Shown: positions 1 to 11,176 of the stretch, one piece after another
Numbering within the stretch: position 1 is the stretch's first letter
Layout of the letters: every line of letters starts with the position of its first letter
Virus record (IMG/VR): IMGVR_UViG_3300046170_000313
Span: 1 to 64,000 of that record
DNA: 64,000 bases
Strand: one strand, 5' to 3'
Origin: a virus
Translations under genes and position numbers: made by a program
The notes under the pieces: model-generated
The model's database searches: none
The model's input: the letters and a program-made list of their open reading frames with translations, nothing else
Told to the model about the DNA's origin: nothing

Positions 1-3000
1 GTTATCAATAAAGATCTGTGTTACAGATCCAATAGTGCCATTGTTATATCTTATATTTCCATTTCCAGGATCAGAATCTCCAGTTGTTGTACTGAAGGTA
101 TATGGAGTACCACCGCGACTACCATAGTTACCTTGTAGACCTTGGTTACCCTGGTTACCCTGGTTTCCTTGGTTGCCTTGGTTGCCCTGGTTTCCTTGGT
201 TACCCTGTAGACCTTGGTTTCCTTGATTACCTTGGTTTCCTTGATTACCCTGATTACCCTGGTTTCCTTGGCATCCTTGGTTACCCTGTAGACCCTGTAG
301 ACCTTGGTTTCCAATGGGTTGAATACTAAAGAAACAATCTTCAAGGTTATTAAATGTTCCGTTAGAGATTAAAATCTCAACAGTATATTGTCTCCAAGTA
401 CCTTGATCAATTCCCTCGGATTTAATAGCACCAACAATATAAACAGATGCATCTCCAATCTTTTGGATTACAAAAGTAGATCTAAGTTCATTGTTAGAAT
501 AATCTAATAGATCTAATACTGCACTTTGATCTGCTCCGTCAGTATCAATCTCACTGACAGCAAAAGTAGTTGCACTCGTAAATGTAGTATTGTTTAATCT
601 AAAGTTTCCACTACCAGGATTTGCGATTGTTGTACTGTTGCTGTATCTTATGTTAGTTCCTAACGTTCTTGCTGCAGCAACACCCTGCAATCCTTGTAGA
701 CCCTGGTTTCCTTGGTTACCCTGGTTACCTTGGTTTCCTTGATTGCCTTGTAGACCTTGGTTACCCTGGTTACCCTGGTTTCCTTGGTTACCCTGGTTAC
801 CTTGGTTTCCTTGATTGCCTTGTAGACCTTGGTTACCTTGGTTACCCTGGTTTCCTTGGTTGCCCTGGTTGCCTTGGTTGCCTTGGTTACCTTGGAGTCC
901 TTGTAATCCCTGGTTACCCTGATTACCCTGGTTGCCTTGGTTACCCTGGTTTCCTTGATTTCCTTGATTTCCTTGATTACCTTGTAGACCTTGAACACCC
1001 TGGAGACCAGTCTTAGTGAAGAAAACAGTTACCTCTTGTCCATTTGAAGGTAGAGTACCTGTCAGATAGTTGACAGGTATAGTGTGATAAGTTGTATTAT
1101 CTGTTACTGCACCATCTACTTCAAATACTGCACTGACATTAGTTGATGAATCTGCAGAAGTGATATAAATGAATCCTCTATTGAGGCCAGGATCCATTGT
1201 TGTATCATCCCAAGTTTCATACCATGCAGTCTGATCAATACCAAACTCATCAGTATCATCAAAATACATGCTTGTGACATTTGCAATGCTTGAAGCATTG
1301 AACCTAAGTCTTCCTTGACCACCAGATCCCGCAGTGATAGTGGTATCAAAGAGATAAGGAATACCACCACGATCTCCAAGCATACCTTGAAGACCCTGTA
1401 GACCTTGGTTGCCTTGATTTCCTTGGTTGCCTTGGTTACCCTGGTTACCTTGGTTTCCTTGATTGCCTTGTAGACCTTGGTTACCTTGATTTCCTTGGTT
1501 GCCTTGGTTACCCTGGTTACCTTGGTTTCCTTGATTGCCTTGTAGACCCTGGTTTCCTTGGTTGCCCTGGTTGCCTTGATTTCCTTGATTGCCTTGGTTA
1601 CCTTGTAGACCTTGTAAACCTTGAAGACCTTGATTGCCTTGATTACCCTGGTTTCCTTGGCGTCCTTGGTTGCCTTGTAAACCTTGAAGACCTTGGTTGC
1701 CCTGGTTTCCTTGGTTGCCCTGGTTTCCTTGGTTGCCCTGGTTACCCTGGTTACCTTGGTTTCCTTGGTTACCTTGCAGACCCTGGTTGCCTTGATTACC
1801 TTGATTACCTTGATTACCCTGGTTGCCCTGGTTACCTTGATTACCTTGGTTTGGTTACCCTGAACACCCTGAATACCCGTTTTAGTGAAAAATATAGTTA
1901 ACTCTTGATTATTTGTTGGTAGAACACCCGTCAAATGAGTAACTGGAACTGTATAATACGTTCCATTATCAACTACAGGATCATCTACAAAAAATACGGC
2001 AGATACATTAGATGATGCATCAGCAGAAGTTATATAAACGTAACCTCTATTAAGACCTGAGTTGACAATCGTATCATCCCAAGTGTCATACCAAGCAGTT
2101 TGATCTACACCAAATAAGTCGGTGTCATCAATATAAAGTTGAGTTACTGATCCAATAGTAGAGTTGTTGAATCTAAGTCTTCCTTGACCACCAGAACCTG
2201 CTGTAGTTGTTGTGTCAAAGAGATAAGGAATACCACCACGATCTCCAAGCATACCCTGGTTACCCTGGTTTCCTTGGTTACCCTGGTTTCCTTGGTTACC
2301 TTGCAGACCCTGGTTGCCTTGATTACCTTGATTACCCTGGTTGCCCTGGTTGCCCTGGTTACCTTGATTGCCTTGTAGACCTTGGTTACCCTGGTTTCCT
2401 TGGTTACCTTGATTGCCTTGATTTCCCTGTAGACCTTGATTGCCTTGATTACCCTGGTTTCCTTGGCATCCTTGGTTGCCTTGTAAACCTTGAAGACCTT
2501 GGTTGCCTTGATTGCCCTGGTTTCCTTGGTTGCCTTGATTGCCCTGGTTTCCTTGGTTGCCTTGTAAACCTTGAAGACCTTGGTTGCCTTGATTGCCCTG
2601 GTTTCCTTGGTTGCCTTGATTGCCCTGGTTTCCTTGGTTGCCTTGGTTACCTTGTAAACCTTGGAGACCTTGGTTTCCTTGGTTGCCCTGGTTTCCTTGG
2701 TTACCCTGATTTCCTTGATTGCCCTGGTTACCTTGTAATCCCTGATTGCCTTGATTACCCTGGTTACCTTGGTTGCCTTGTAAACCTTGAATACCTGCTA
2801 AACCAAAACTAATAAAGATCTCATCATTATTACTAAATCCAGATCCAACTGAAATAGAATCAGTTAAATCTAAAGTACTCCATCCATTAATACCAGCAGA
2901 CTCTAGAGTAACTCCACCAAGTCTAAAAATATAGAAGTTATTTGAATTTGTTTGGGACTGGATTTTAATAAATCCTTTGTTCCCTGGTGATCCATATGCA

Positions 3001-6000
3001 TCAACAAAGCTATAAAAGTCACTTAAATCTGAACCATTTTGATCTGCATGGTCCAGATACATTTCTGTAGAGTTTTCAATAGTAGTACTATCAAATCTAA
3101 AGTATCCACTTCCAGGATCTGCCGATATAGTGCTTGTTGAATAGAAATATTCAAAAGTATCTCCAGAACTTACACCATCTGGACCCTGAAGACCCTGTAA
3201 ACCTTGAAGACCTTGGACACCAGATCTTGTAAAATTATATACTAACTTTTCAGAGTTGGTTGGTAAAGATCCAGATACATATGCAACAGGAACTCTGTAA
3301 TATCCAGTTTCTGCTGTAACTGCTCCTACAACATTAAAGATATTTACATCAGTATCTGCACTATCTGCAGATGTTATTACAAGATTACCACGACTTAAAC
3401 CTGCATTTAGTTGAGTATCATCCCAAACATCATACCAAGCGGTCTGATCATTACCTAGGTCATCTAAGTTATCAATATAAATTTCGGTTACAGAACCAAT
3501 GGTTGCATTGTTATATCTAAAATTACCATTACCAGGATCTCCATTCTGTGTAGTTGTAGAGAAGATATAAGGAACCCCACCACGGTTACCAATGTTTCCT
3601 TGTAGACCTTGTAGTCCTTGATTACCCTGATTGCCTTGGTTACCTTGATTACCCTGGTTACCTTGGTTTCCTTGCAAACCTTGGTTGCCTTGGTTACCTT
3701 GATTTCCTTGGTTACCTTGATTGCCTTGTAGACCTTGGTTACCCTGATTTCCTTGATTGCCCTGGTTTCCTTGTAATCCCTGATTGCCTTGATTACCCTG
3801 GTTACCTTGGTTGCCTTGTAAACCTTGAAGACCTTGGTTGCCTTGATTGCCCTGATTTCCTTGATTACCTTGGTTGCCCTGGTTACCTTGCAGACCCTGG
3901 TTGCCTTGATTACCTTGATTACCCTGGTTGCCCTGGTTTCCTTGGTTACCCTGTAGACCTTGTACGCCTTGTGGACCAATCAGTGAGAATGATAAGAATA
4001 CTGCATCATTTGCACTGAAGTTGCCAGAAGTTGCATAGAATGATTCAATATCAAATGAGAACCATCCAGTAGCACCACCAGTTTGTAGTGTTGTATTACC
4101 AACAACAAACAGATGATACTGAGACGAATCAGCAGGATCTACAATCTTACATAGTGCCTGTCTTGTTGGAATGCCATATGCCGAAATATCAGCAAAGAAA
4201 TCTGCTAGAGATGTTCCGCTTCCATCACTATTTGAAACATACATCTCAGTAGCACTTGACTGAGTTGTAAAGTTATCAAATCTTAAGTTACCTGAACCTG
4301 GATTGGCAGATGCAGTTTGTGATCTAAAAGTATAAACATAAGTAGTTTCAGCATTTCTACCACTTAAACCTTGTAGACCTTGTAGACCTTGAGTACCACT
4401 CTTGGTAAAAAATGCTGTTAAATCTTGCCCGTTAGTAGGTGCAGTACCAGTCAAATATTCAACAGGAACAGTATAATATGTTCCATTACTTGTCACTGCT
4501 CCATTGACGGAGAAGATCATACTAATATTATTAGCACTATCTGCAGAAGTTAGATAGATATAACCACGATTTTCTCCAACAGATACTTGTGTATCGTCCC
4601 AAGTATCATACCAAAGTGATTGATCAATACCGAATAAATCATTATCATTAAAATATAGAGCAGTAATATTTGATAGATTATTACTATTAAATCTTAAGTC
4701 TCCGTCTGATGTTGTACCAGCAGTAGTCGAAGTGTCAAAGTTATAAGGAATACCACCACGATCTCCAAGCATACCTTGCAAACCTTGGAGACCTTGGTTG
4801 CCCTGGTTTCCTTGATTACCTTGGTTACCCTGGTTACCTTGGTTACCTTGGTTACCTTGGAGTCCTTGTAATCCCTGGTTGCCTTGATTACCCTGGTTAC
4901 CTTGGTTGCCTTGATTACCCTGGTTACCTTGGTTGCCCTGTAAACCTTGGCGTCCTTGGTTACCCTGTAGTCCCTGGTTACCTTGGTTACCTTGGTTACC
5001 CTGGTTGCCTTGATTACCTTGGCGTCCTTGGTTGCCCTGAACACCTTGAGTACCACTCTTAGTGAATAGAACTGTTATTTCTTGACCATTTGAGGGAATA
5101 TCTCCACTTACATAAGTAACAGGAACAGTCCAGTAGGTAGTATTATCAGTTACAGCACCATCAACATAGAATATTGAGGTTACATTTCCACCAGAATCTG
5201 CTGATGTTACATAAATGTAACCACGATTTAAACCACTATTAAGAATAGTGTCATCAAAAGTATCATACCAACCAGTTTGATCTGATCCAAATGAATCAGT
5301 ATCGTCAAAATAAATTTCTGTAATGCTTGCAGCAGTCGTGTTATTATATCTTAGAGATCCTTGTCCGCTAGTACCTGCTGTGGTAGTAGAATCAAAGTCA
5401 TAACGAACACCACCACGATCTCCAAGCTTACCTTGCAAACCTTGCAAACCTTGGTTGCCCTGGTTTCCTTGATTACCCTGGTTACCTTGGTTGCCTTGTA
5501 AACCTTGAAGACCTTGGTTGCCTTGATTGCCCTGGTTTCCTTGGTTGCCTTGATTGCCCTGGTTTCCTTGGTTACCCTGGTTGCCTTGGTTACCTTGGTT
5601 ACCTTGAACACCTTGAATACCTGTTCTGGTATGGAACAGGGTTAAGATGTCTCCATTAGATGGTAAAGTACCAGTTACATACTCTACAGCAATCTTATAG
5701 TAACCAGATGCTACTTGGTTTGCACCATTAATTCTGAAAATATTTACTGTAGTTCCAGATAGAATATCTGCAGAGATAAAGTATAAGTATCCTCTATCTG
5801 GGTTCTCGGTATCATCCCAAACATCATACCAGTTAGTTTGGTTGTTACCTAAATCATCTTCATTATCAATATAGATTTCTGTTACTGCGCTGATTGAAGA
5901 GTTGTTATATGCAAAGTTTCCTAATCCTGGATCAGCATCGGTGGTTGATGAAACATACTGGTATCTAATACCACCACGGTCACCAATACCACCTTGCAGA

Positions 6001-8264
6001 CCTTGAAGACCCTGAGAACCTACACCTTGGAGACCCTGGTTGCCCTGGTTGCCCTGGTTGCCTTGGTTACCTTGTAAACCTTGATCTCCAACACCCTGCA
6101 ATCCTTGGAGACCCTGGTTGCCTTGGTTTCCTTGGAGACCTTGATTACCCTGGTTGCCTTGTAAACCTTGGCGTCCTTGGTTACCCTGTAGTCCCTGGTT
6201 ACCTTGGTTACCTTGATTACCTTGATTACCTTGTAAACCTTGGTTTCCTTGATTACCTTGATTTCCCTGACGACCTTGTGTTCCCTGAACACCCTGAATA
6301 GATACATCAGTGATAGTTGCTTTCTTTAAGTTACCAGCACTCGTATCATATAAGAGTAAATAATCAGCTCCTTGAATGTCACCAGTTAACTGTGGCCTAT
6401 CAAAAATAACATTTGGATTGACATTTCTTAGATTAGAATCAGTGACTCCAGTTCCAAGAGAGGTTGAATCTACTACAACATTACCGCCAATCTTATAAGA
6501 TTCTGTAGCAGGAATATTTACATTTGCATTGACACCAATAGATTCGGTTGCATATTCCCAAACAATAGTTTTCTCAATATTGGTTGAACCGATACCAATA
6601 CCAGCGCCATCAAGTAAAGCTTCATTACTAACACTTTTTGCAATAGCAACTTTGAAGTCGGGAATATCAAGTGTACCACTACTAATTGTAATAGTTTCAC
6701 CGTCAACAACTAGGTTACCCTTAATCCTAACAAGACCTGTATTATCACCAACTCCTGCTGGGTCAATAAGAATAGTTCCTGGACCAGTAATAGAGTTACT
6801 GGTAACTCTGATTGCTTGTCCCTCTTCACCTAACTCAAGAGAAGATGCACTGACAATACCTGCAACATATAAGTCTTGATTATTAAAGAATCTTAGGTTA
6901 TCATTACCTACAGGTAGATTAGAAGCATTTTTGTATATGATTTGATCAACATCACCTTCTACTGGACCTGCAACACCTTGCAAACCCTGTAGACCTTGTA
7001 AACCTTGGTTACCTTGTAGACCCTGTAAACCCTGGTTGCCTTGTAAACCTTGTAAACCTTGGTTACCTTGTAGACCCTGCATACCTTGCAGGGCAGCACT
7101 TAAGATAGTATCTTTCTTTAATAAACCATCAGTCTGATCATAGAAAAGGATAAAATCATCTGGTTGTGCTTGTTCTTGAACTCTATCATTAATAAATCCA
7201 GGATTTGCGTTTCTAAGATTAGAACTCGTAACACCTGCACCTAAGGTTGTTGCATTTAGTACTTCATCAGTGCCAACATAATAAGCAGCTGATGGATCAT
7301 ATACACCAAAATTTACACTAGATTGCCATGCATCAATAGCAAATGAATATCTGAGTTCTTTTCTAATACTTGTAGAACCAATACCAATAACAGTTCCATC
7401 AAGCTCAGATTCTGATGTCTCCCGAGCATTAAAAATAATAGAATCTGTACCAAGAATAACGTCATCATTAAAGAAATTAATGCTATTACTGTTAAATCCA
7501 ATAGGTGTTCCTTTAATAGACAAGTCACCTTCAATATACACCAAACCATCTGAGAATGGTGCGATAGTAATAGAAGAAGGACCATTAATCCTTGTTTGAG
7601 TAATACTTAGTGATGAAGTAGTATCAAATCCAGTATAAAATGCATCTGCAGTTAGAATACCAGAAATTACGTTTTCAAATGATGGACTAGATCCAGAGGT
7701 AACTACACCATAGTCGCCAATGTAGCGATAGCCAACAATGTAAATATTACTTGAAGTTACTCCACTCGGAACAACTGATCCATTAAAGTTTAGGATGCCC
7801 GATGAATAATCAAAAAACCAAGTATCGTTTGATCCTGCACCAGCAGCAGATAGCTGCACCCCACCAGATGCAGGATCCCCTCTATAAACTTTAACAATGT
7901 ATTCTGGACCAAAGCTAGGATCAATCCAGTTATTAAGATTACTTGAAGTATTATTTCCGTATATTGATCTTGCAATAAATGCTCTATTACCACTAACAGT
8001 AGGGTCTACTGTCATTCTAAGGGCACTACTAGTGCCATACACCTGTACAATAGAACCAGAGGATGAAGGCGGTGTAGAAGGAATAAGATTAGATTCTGCC
8101 CAAATAGTATCTGCGCGTGTTACTATAGGGGAGGGTATAGCTTCTGCGAAAGGAGCTTTTTTAGTACCTGATAAAGTAGAATCCTCAGATATACCAGTTT
8201 TGGATGCGGTATAACCTATCTTTTTTAATAGAAAATCTAGCTTTTGTTCTTGAGATGCTGCCAC
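1..8264 (-). CDS. Giant collagen-like fibre protein; runs off window and carries a frame lesion
   Basis: Probable virion fibre, at least ~2750 residues. It starts at GTG 8264 (MAASQEQKLDFL); the N-terminal ~208 residues match the whole protein at 22803-23429, which supports this start. Next comes a beta-rich region with short Gly-X-Gln tracts, then roughly nine alternations of a ~120-residue globular module (hallmarks GDRGG, WYDTWDD, NRGYIYITSAD) with long collagen-like tracts of Gly-Asn-Gln and Gly-Leu-Gln. The phase holds for 2138 codons to base 1851, then is lost. The uninterrupted frame continues out of phase as a Lys/Thr/Arg/Val-rich tail to a stop at 1116. The correct Gly-X-Gln and globular sequence resumes one frame over at 1845 and stays open to base 1. 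Product class confident; receptor binding is inferred. Confidence 0.85.
122..7090 (-). repeat. 9-base Gly-Asn-Gln / Gly-Leu-Gln collagen-like repeat tracts
   Basis: Blocks of the minus-strand unit GGT-AAC-CAA and variants. Approximate positions are 122-312, 680-1010, 1380-1860, 2250-2790, 3590-3970, 4770-5055, 5430-5620, 5990-6295 and 6970-7090, with shorter pieces at 3180-3215 and 4360-4400. Position Y is almost always Gln. Position X is Asn or Leu, with occasional Val, Arg or Cys. Synonymous variation (AAC/AAT, CAA/CAG, GGT/GGA/GGG) shows the protein sequence is conserved rather than freshly amplified DNA. Confidence 0.95.
1846..1850 (-). other. Frame lesion inside a collagen-like tract
   Basis: On the minus strand, in-phase codons GGT AAC CAA end at 1851 and the next in-phase GGT AAT CAA starts at 1845, leaving five bases (ACCAA). 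A normal 9-base unit (GGAAACCAA) with four bases missing would give exactly this. No classical X-XXY-YYZ slippery heptamer is visible. It could be a real deletion, a slip in a 9-base repeat, or an assembly error. Confidence 0.85.
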
Positions 8265-8284
8265 AGATCTTACTTTCCCTTAAC

Positions 8285-10414
8285 TTATGTAGACGTGAAT
8301 GACATGGCAGTTATTGACTGCCCAGAGTTCAATCTCCAACGAATCAAAATGCGATTATTCGAATCATTAGATGAAGATTCTGTACCAAATACGCAAGTAA
8401 ATGTTCCACTATTACCATTCATCGCTCCACCTGAAGAACATCCTGGTTCTGCTGATGTTGGCACACCAGCACCTCTGTATGCTTGGAACATATCTGCCCA
8501 ACCATTTGTTCCTGACAAAGATGATGTCCAAGTAGAGTTGTTTGGCATACAAACCCAACAACCAGCATAAGAACCAGTTACGACAATTTTAAACTCAGAT
8601 ACCTGAGATCTAATAAAATCCATTTGAAAATACTGTGCCCCAGTTCTACCGGAAGAATAATCTGGTCCTACTGGTAACCAAGATCCATTTGAATAATCGG
8701 TTACATCATGACGCAGTACAGCACCTCTAACGATAGATTCATATGTAGCAGCAGTGTTAGATGCTGTAAATGTTGTAAAGACTGGTGATGGATTATCACC
8801 AGTAGAACCTGCATTTACTCTTTTAGCGTTACCAGAACCAGTTCCTAAAGAACTCACTAAGATGTTATCCTCATCAATTTTATTAGTTCTTGCAGTCGTT
8901 CCCATCATATTAACTGCCTGAGTTATAGTTGCTCTGACAGAATTTGATCCATAAGGAGTAGTTGCAGTATAGTTAGAGAACCTTGTCGCATCAGTATTAA
9001 CAGTTTGATGGAGATCTCTGGGTGCCTGAGAAACTAAGCAGGTTACACCAGTACCTACACCATAATTCTGGACTGGTGGATTCGTCCCACCATCAAAATC
9101 TGCATAACTCTTAGTACCTCCATTTTGGAATCCTGTAGTTTGACCACTAGATGCCAGGAAAGTGTTCTGAGTATACATATCACCACTAGCATTCTCACAA
9201 GTTATTACATAAGTGAATGCATTGCTAGAAGATTGTGTGTAATGTGGTACACCTGAAGAATAATTTAAGGTTGGTGAAGGTGGTGTTACTGGAGTAGTAG
9301 CACTTAATACAGGTGCAGAGACTGTACTTGGATCTTCATACCAAAAAGCGCGTTGAGTTTTATATCCAAACTGCTGAATATATCCTCTATTAAACCCATT
9401 TGGAGATGTGGCATTAATCAATCTAGCATCATAAACTTCATAAAACTCTGAGTTAATACCAGGATTTCTAGTTGAGAAAAACGCATCCTTATCATTTGAA
9501 ATCTGTAAAGCACCGTAAATGCCGTCATTTGATCCAGTTGTCAGAGTAACTACTCCAACAGAACCATCATTTATATACCCCGTTACAGTCCCTGCATCAC
9601 CAGGACCATACTCTGTAATGTAGTTTGAAGTTACTGAGTTAGTGATGTTCCTATCATATTGTGTACCTGCTGATGGAGTCAACTCTCCACTAGTACTATT
9701 TGTTGGCGCAAAACCAGCACATAGTCTACCAACACCTGTCAATCCAGTCATAGTAAATACTACGTTTGAAATAGTATCGGGTGGTTTTGGTACTAGTTTT
9801 CCTAAAATAAAGTTGATTTCATTAACAGAATCTTTTGTATAATCTGCAGTCTCAATGCCAACTGCTCCTGGAAGGAATCCTCCATTAGGAGTTCCAATGA
9901 CTTGATCACCATAAAACTCTGAAGCTGTTACAAATCCAGTTACTTTTACGTCATCAATAATAGATAATCTATGATCTAGTAAGGGAAAAGATGTTCCAAT
10001 ACCTACACTATTTGTAGAAGGAGAAAAAACAAATAAAGGATCAACAGATAATGATGTAATAATACCAGAAGTTGCTGTTAAAAACCCAACATACCTAGCA
10101 TCATTACCAGTGGGATCTGCTAGTTTATTTGATAAAACATTAGATAATGTGGATCCATCACCATAATATTTCTTTGCAGTAATAAATCCAGATACTATGG
10201 CATCACCATCAACGGTGATGCCATTAGATACATTAATATCTGAGGCAGTTAGTGCCCCAGATACTAAAACATCTCCTGTAACGGTTAGATCTGCGGATGC
10301 ATATGTTGTACCAATGCCAACCCTACCAGTTACCTCAAGTACAGTAGAGTTTTCGGTATAAGAAGATATACCGACACTAAGATTCCTTTTACGTTCGCTT
10401 AAAAACTTTGGCAT
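8285..10414 (-). CDS. Putative tail fibre / appendage structural protein (paralogue of 23442-25460)
   Basis: 709 residues, unknown family, probably a virion appendage component. The N-terminus (MPKFLSERKRNLSVG) matches those of 25460 (MAKYLSQLNRTLRVG) and 21827 (MAKYLSPTQRELTLG), suggesting a shared attachment module. Residues ~20-170 are Val/Gly/Thr repeats of the type VTGxVxVSGxxTA, usual in trimeric beta fibres. The rest is Ser/Thr/Gly/Asn-rich and aligns throughout with the 672-residue paralogue, including the C-terminal FGTESSSND motif. The stop lies 20 nt before the start of the collagen-like gene, repeating the gene order at 25460/23429. Structural role is inferred. Confidence 0.7.
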   Translation of the reverse strand: MPKFLSERKRNLSVGISSYTENSTVLEVTGRVGIGTTYASADLTVTGDVLVSGALTASDINVSNGITVDGDAIVSGFITAKKYYGDGSTLSNVLSNKLADPTGNDARYVGFLTATSGIITSLSVDPLFVFSPSTNSVGIGTSFPLLDHRLSIIDDVKVTGFVTASEFYGDQVIGTPNGGFLPGAVGIETADYTKDSVNEINFILGKLVPKPPDTISNVVFTMTGLTGVGRLCAGFAPTNSTSGELTPSAGTQYDRNITNSVTSNYITEYGPGDAGTVTGYINDGSVGVVTLTTGSNDGIYGALQISNDKDAFFSTRNPGINSEFYEVYDARLINATSPNGFNRGYIQQFGYKTQRAFWYEDPSTVSAPVLSATTPVTPPSPTLNYSSGVPHYTQSSSNAFTYVITCENASGDMYTQNTFLASSGQTTGFQNGGTKSYADFDGGTNPPVQNYGVGTGVTCLVSQAPRDLHQTVNTDATRFSNYTATTPYGSNSVRATITQAVNMMGTTARTNKIDEDNILVSSLGTGSGNAKRVNAGSTGDNPSPVFTTFTASNTAATYESIVRGAVLRHDVTDYSNGSWLPVGPDYSSGRTGAQYFQMDFIRSQVSEFKIVVTGSYAGCWVCMPNNSTWTSSLSGTNGWADMFQAYRGAGVPTSAEPGCSSGGAMNGNSGTFTCVFGTESSSNDSNNRILIRWRLNSGQSITAMSFTST

Positions 10415-10482
10415 TAGTCAACCTATACATTTGTGGTATATACCGCAGATCCAGTTATATAACTGAATATAATAATATTTAT

Positions 10483-10770
10483 TCAATTAAATGTTTCTTC
10501 ATTGTCCAAAATACTTTCTTCTGCGTCTTGTTTTGCTGACGTTACTTTAGTTTTTCTGGAGGTTCTTTTTTTCAGTTTTTCTTGTTCTTTAGTAATATCT
10601 CCAATAGTTTCGTTGAGATTTTCTACCATAGAACTAAGAGTTGCTACCTTAGCTTCCAATGAGATGTTTTCATTAAACAACTTAAAAGTTTTTTGTTGAT
10701 ATACTGAGATTAAAGTTTTATAGTCATCCTCAGAGATATACTGAAACTCATCTTCTTTATTTCTAGACAT
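10483..10770 (-). CDS. Small coiled-coil protein of unknown function
   Basis: 95 residues from ATG 10770 (MSRNKEDEFQYI). A longer frame from a GTG at 10794 would have to translate the hairpin at 10777-10798, so the shorter start is preferred. The middle (residues ~25-70) has a heptad-like pattern (LFNENISLEAKVATLSSMV), and the C-terminal third is Lys/Glu-rich with TSRKTKVTSAKQ. It lies between structural genes and could be a small fibre chaperone or accessory; that is a guess from position. Confidence 0.6.
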   Translation of the reverse strand: MSRNKEDEFQYISEDDYKTLISVYQQKTFKLFNENISLEAKVATLSSMVENLNETIGDITKEQEKLKKRTSRKTKVTSAKQDAEESILDNEETFN

Positions 10771-10798
10771 AAAAAAATAGGTGTAATAATACACCTAT
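10771..10798 (-). terminator. Rho-independent-type hairpin abutting a start codon
   Basis: A perfect 9-bp stem (ATAGGTGTA / TACACCTAT) with a 4-base loop is followed on the minus strand by seven T residues (10777-10771), and then immediately by ATG 10770. CATAAATA (10796-10803), a near-match to the late promoter, overlaps its upstream edge. It should end transcripts from 10832-11173 or limit readthrough into the next gene. Confidence 0.7.
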
Positions 10799-10831
10799 TT
10801 ATGTGGATTTGATTATATTATTTTTTTTAAA

Positions 10832-11173
10832 TTAGTTTAGGGTCTCAAGAACTGAAACGATAAACTTGACATCACTATTTGTACTTCCTTCAACCTTAAG
10901 GGAATCTCCCTGCTCCATAACTAGTTTTCCTGCTAATAGATTGACAGAATCATTTGATGGGATTGGAAACTCACGGAATAGTTCGGTTGTTACCGCAATA
11001 CCAGATTTGGTTCTTACATGAGAAACGCTAATATCTTGACTAGATGCTCCCACGTTTGATGCTTGTGCCAGGAGGAGTACTCCCGTGTAACCCACGGGAG
11101 CAGTATAAATTCCTACTGGTTCTGTTGAGACAACATTAGTGATTGTCTTGAATACGTTAAGGGCTAATGCCAT
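10832..11173 (-). CDS. Small virion-type structural protein, unknown
   Basis: 113 residues (MALALNVFKTITNVVS). The beta-type composition with Gly/Val/Thr alternation (VGYTGVLLLAQASNVG) resembles small cyanophage virion proteins lying downstream of giant fibre genes. The start is ATG 11173, only 3 nt after the stop of the 3351-residue protein, so the two are likely translated in tandem. No catalytic motif, signal peptide or membrane segment. A capping or accessory role is inferred only from position. Confidence 0.65.
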   Translation of the reverse strand: MALALNVFKTITNVVSTEPVGIYTAPVGYTGVLLLAQASNVGASSQDISVSHVRTKSGIAVTTELFREFPIPSNDSVNLLAGKLVMEQGDSLKVEGSTNSDVKFIVSVLETLN

Positions 11174-11176
11174 GGA

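Noticed and set aside
122-1010. Short direct repeats suggesting a CRISPR array
   Set aside because: Units are 9 bases, contiguous and in coding phase, with no unique spacers or cas genes.
1116-1850. Lys/Thr/Val/Arg-rich C-terminal tail of the giant fibre protein
   Set aside because: It is the out-of-frame reading of the same repeats after the lesion; the adjacent frame keeps the real Gly-X-Gln and globular sequence.
2207-2812. Long plus-strand frames in the collagen tracts reading Gly-Tyr-Pro and Gly-Phe-Leu repeats
   Set aside because: The reverse complement of the 9-base Gly-Asn-Gln unit reads as GYP/GFL automatically. No promoter or ribosome site is seen, and the globular modules are meaningful only on the minus strand.
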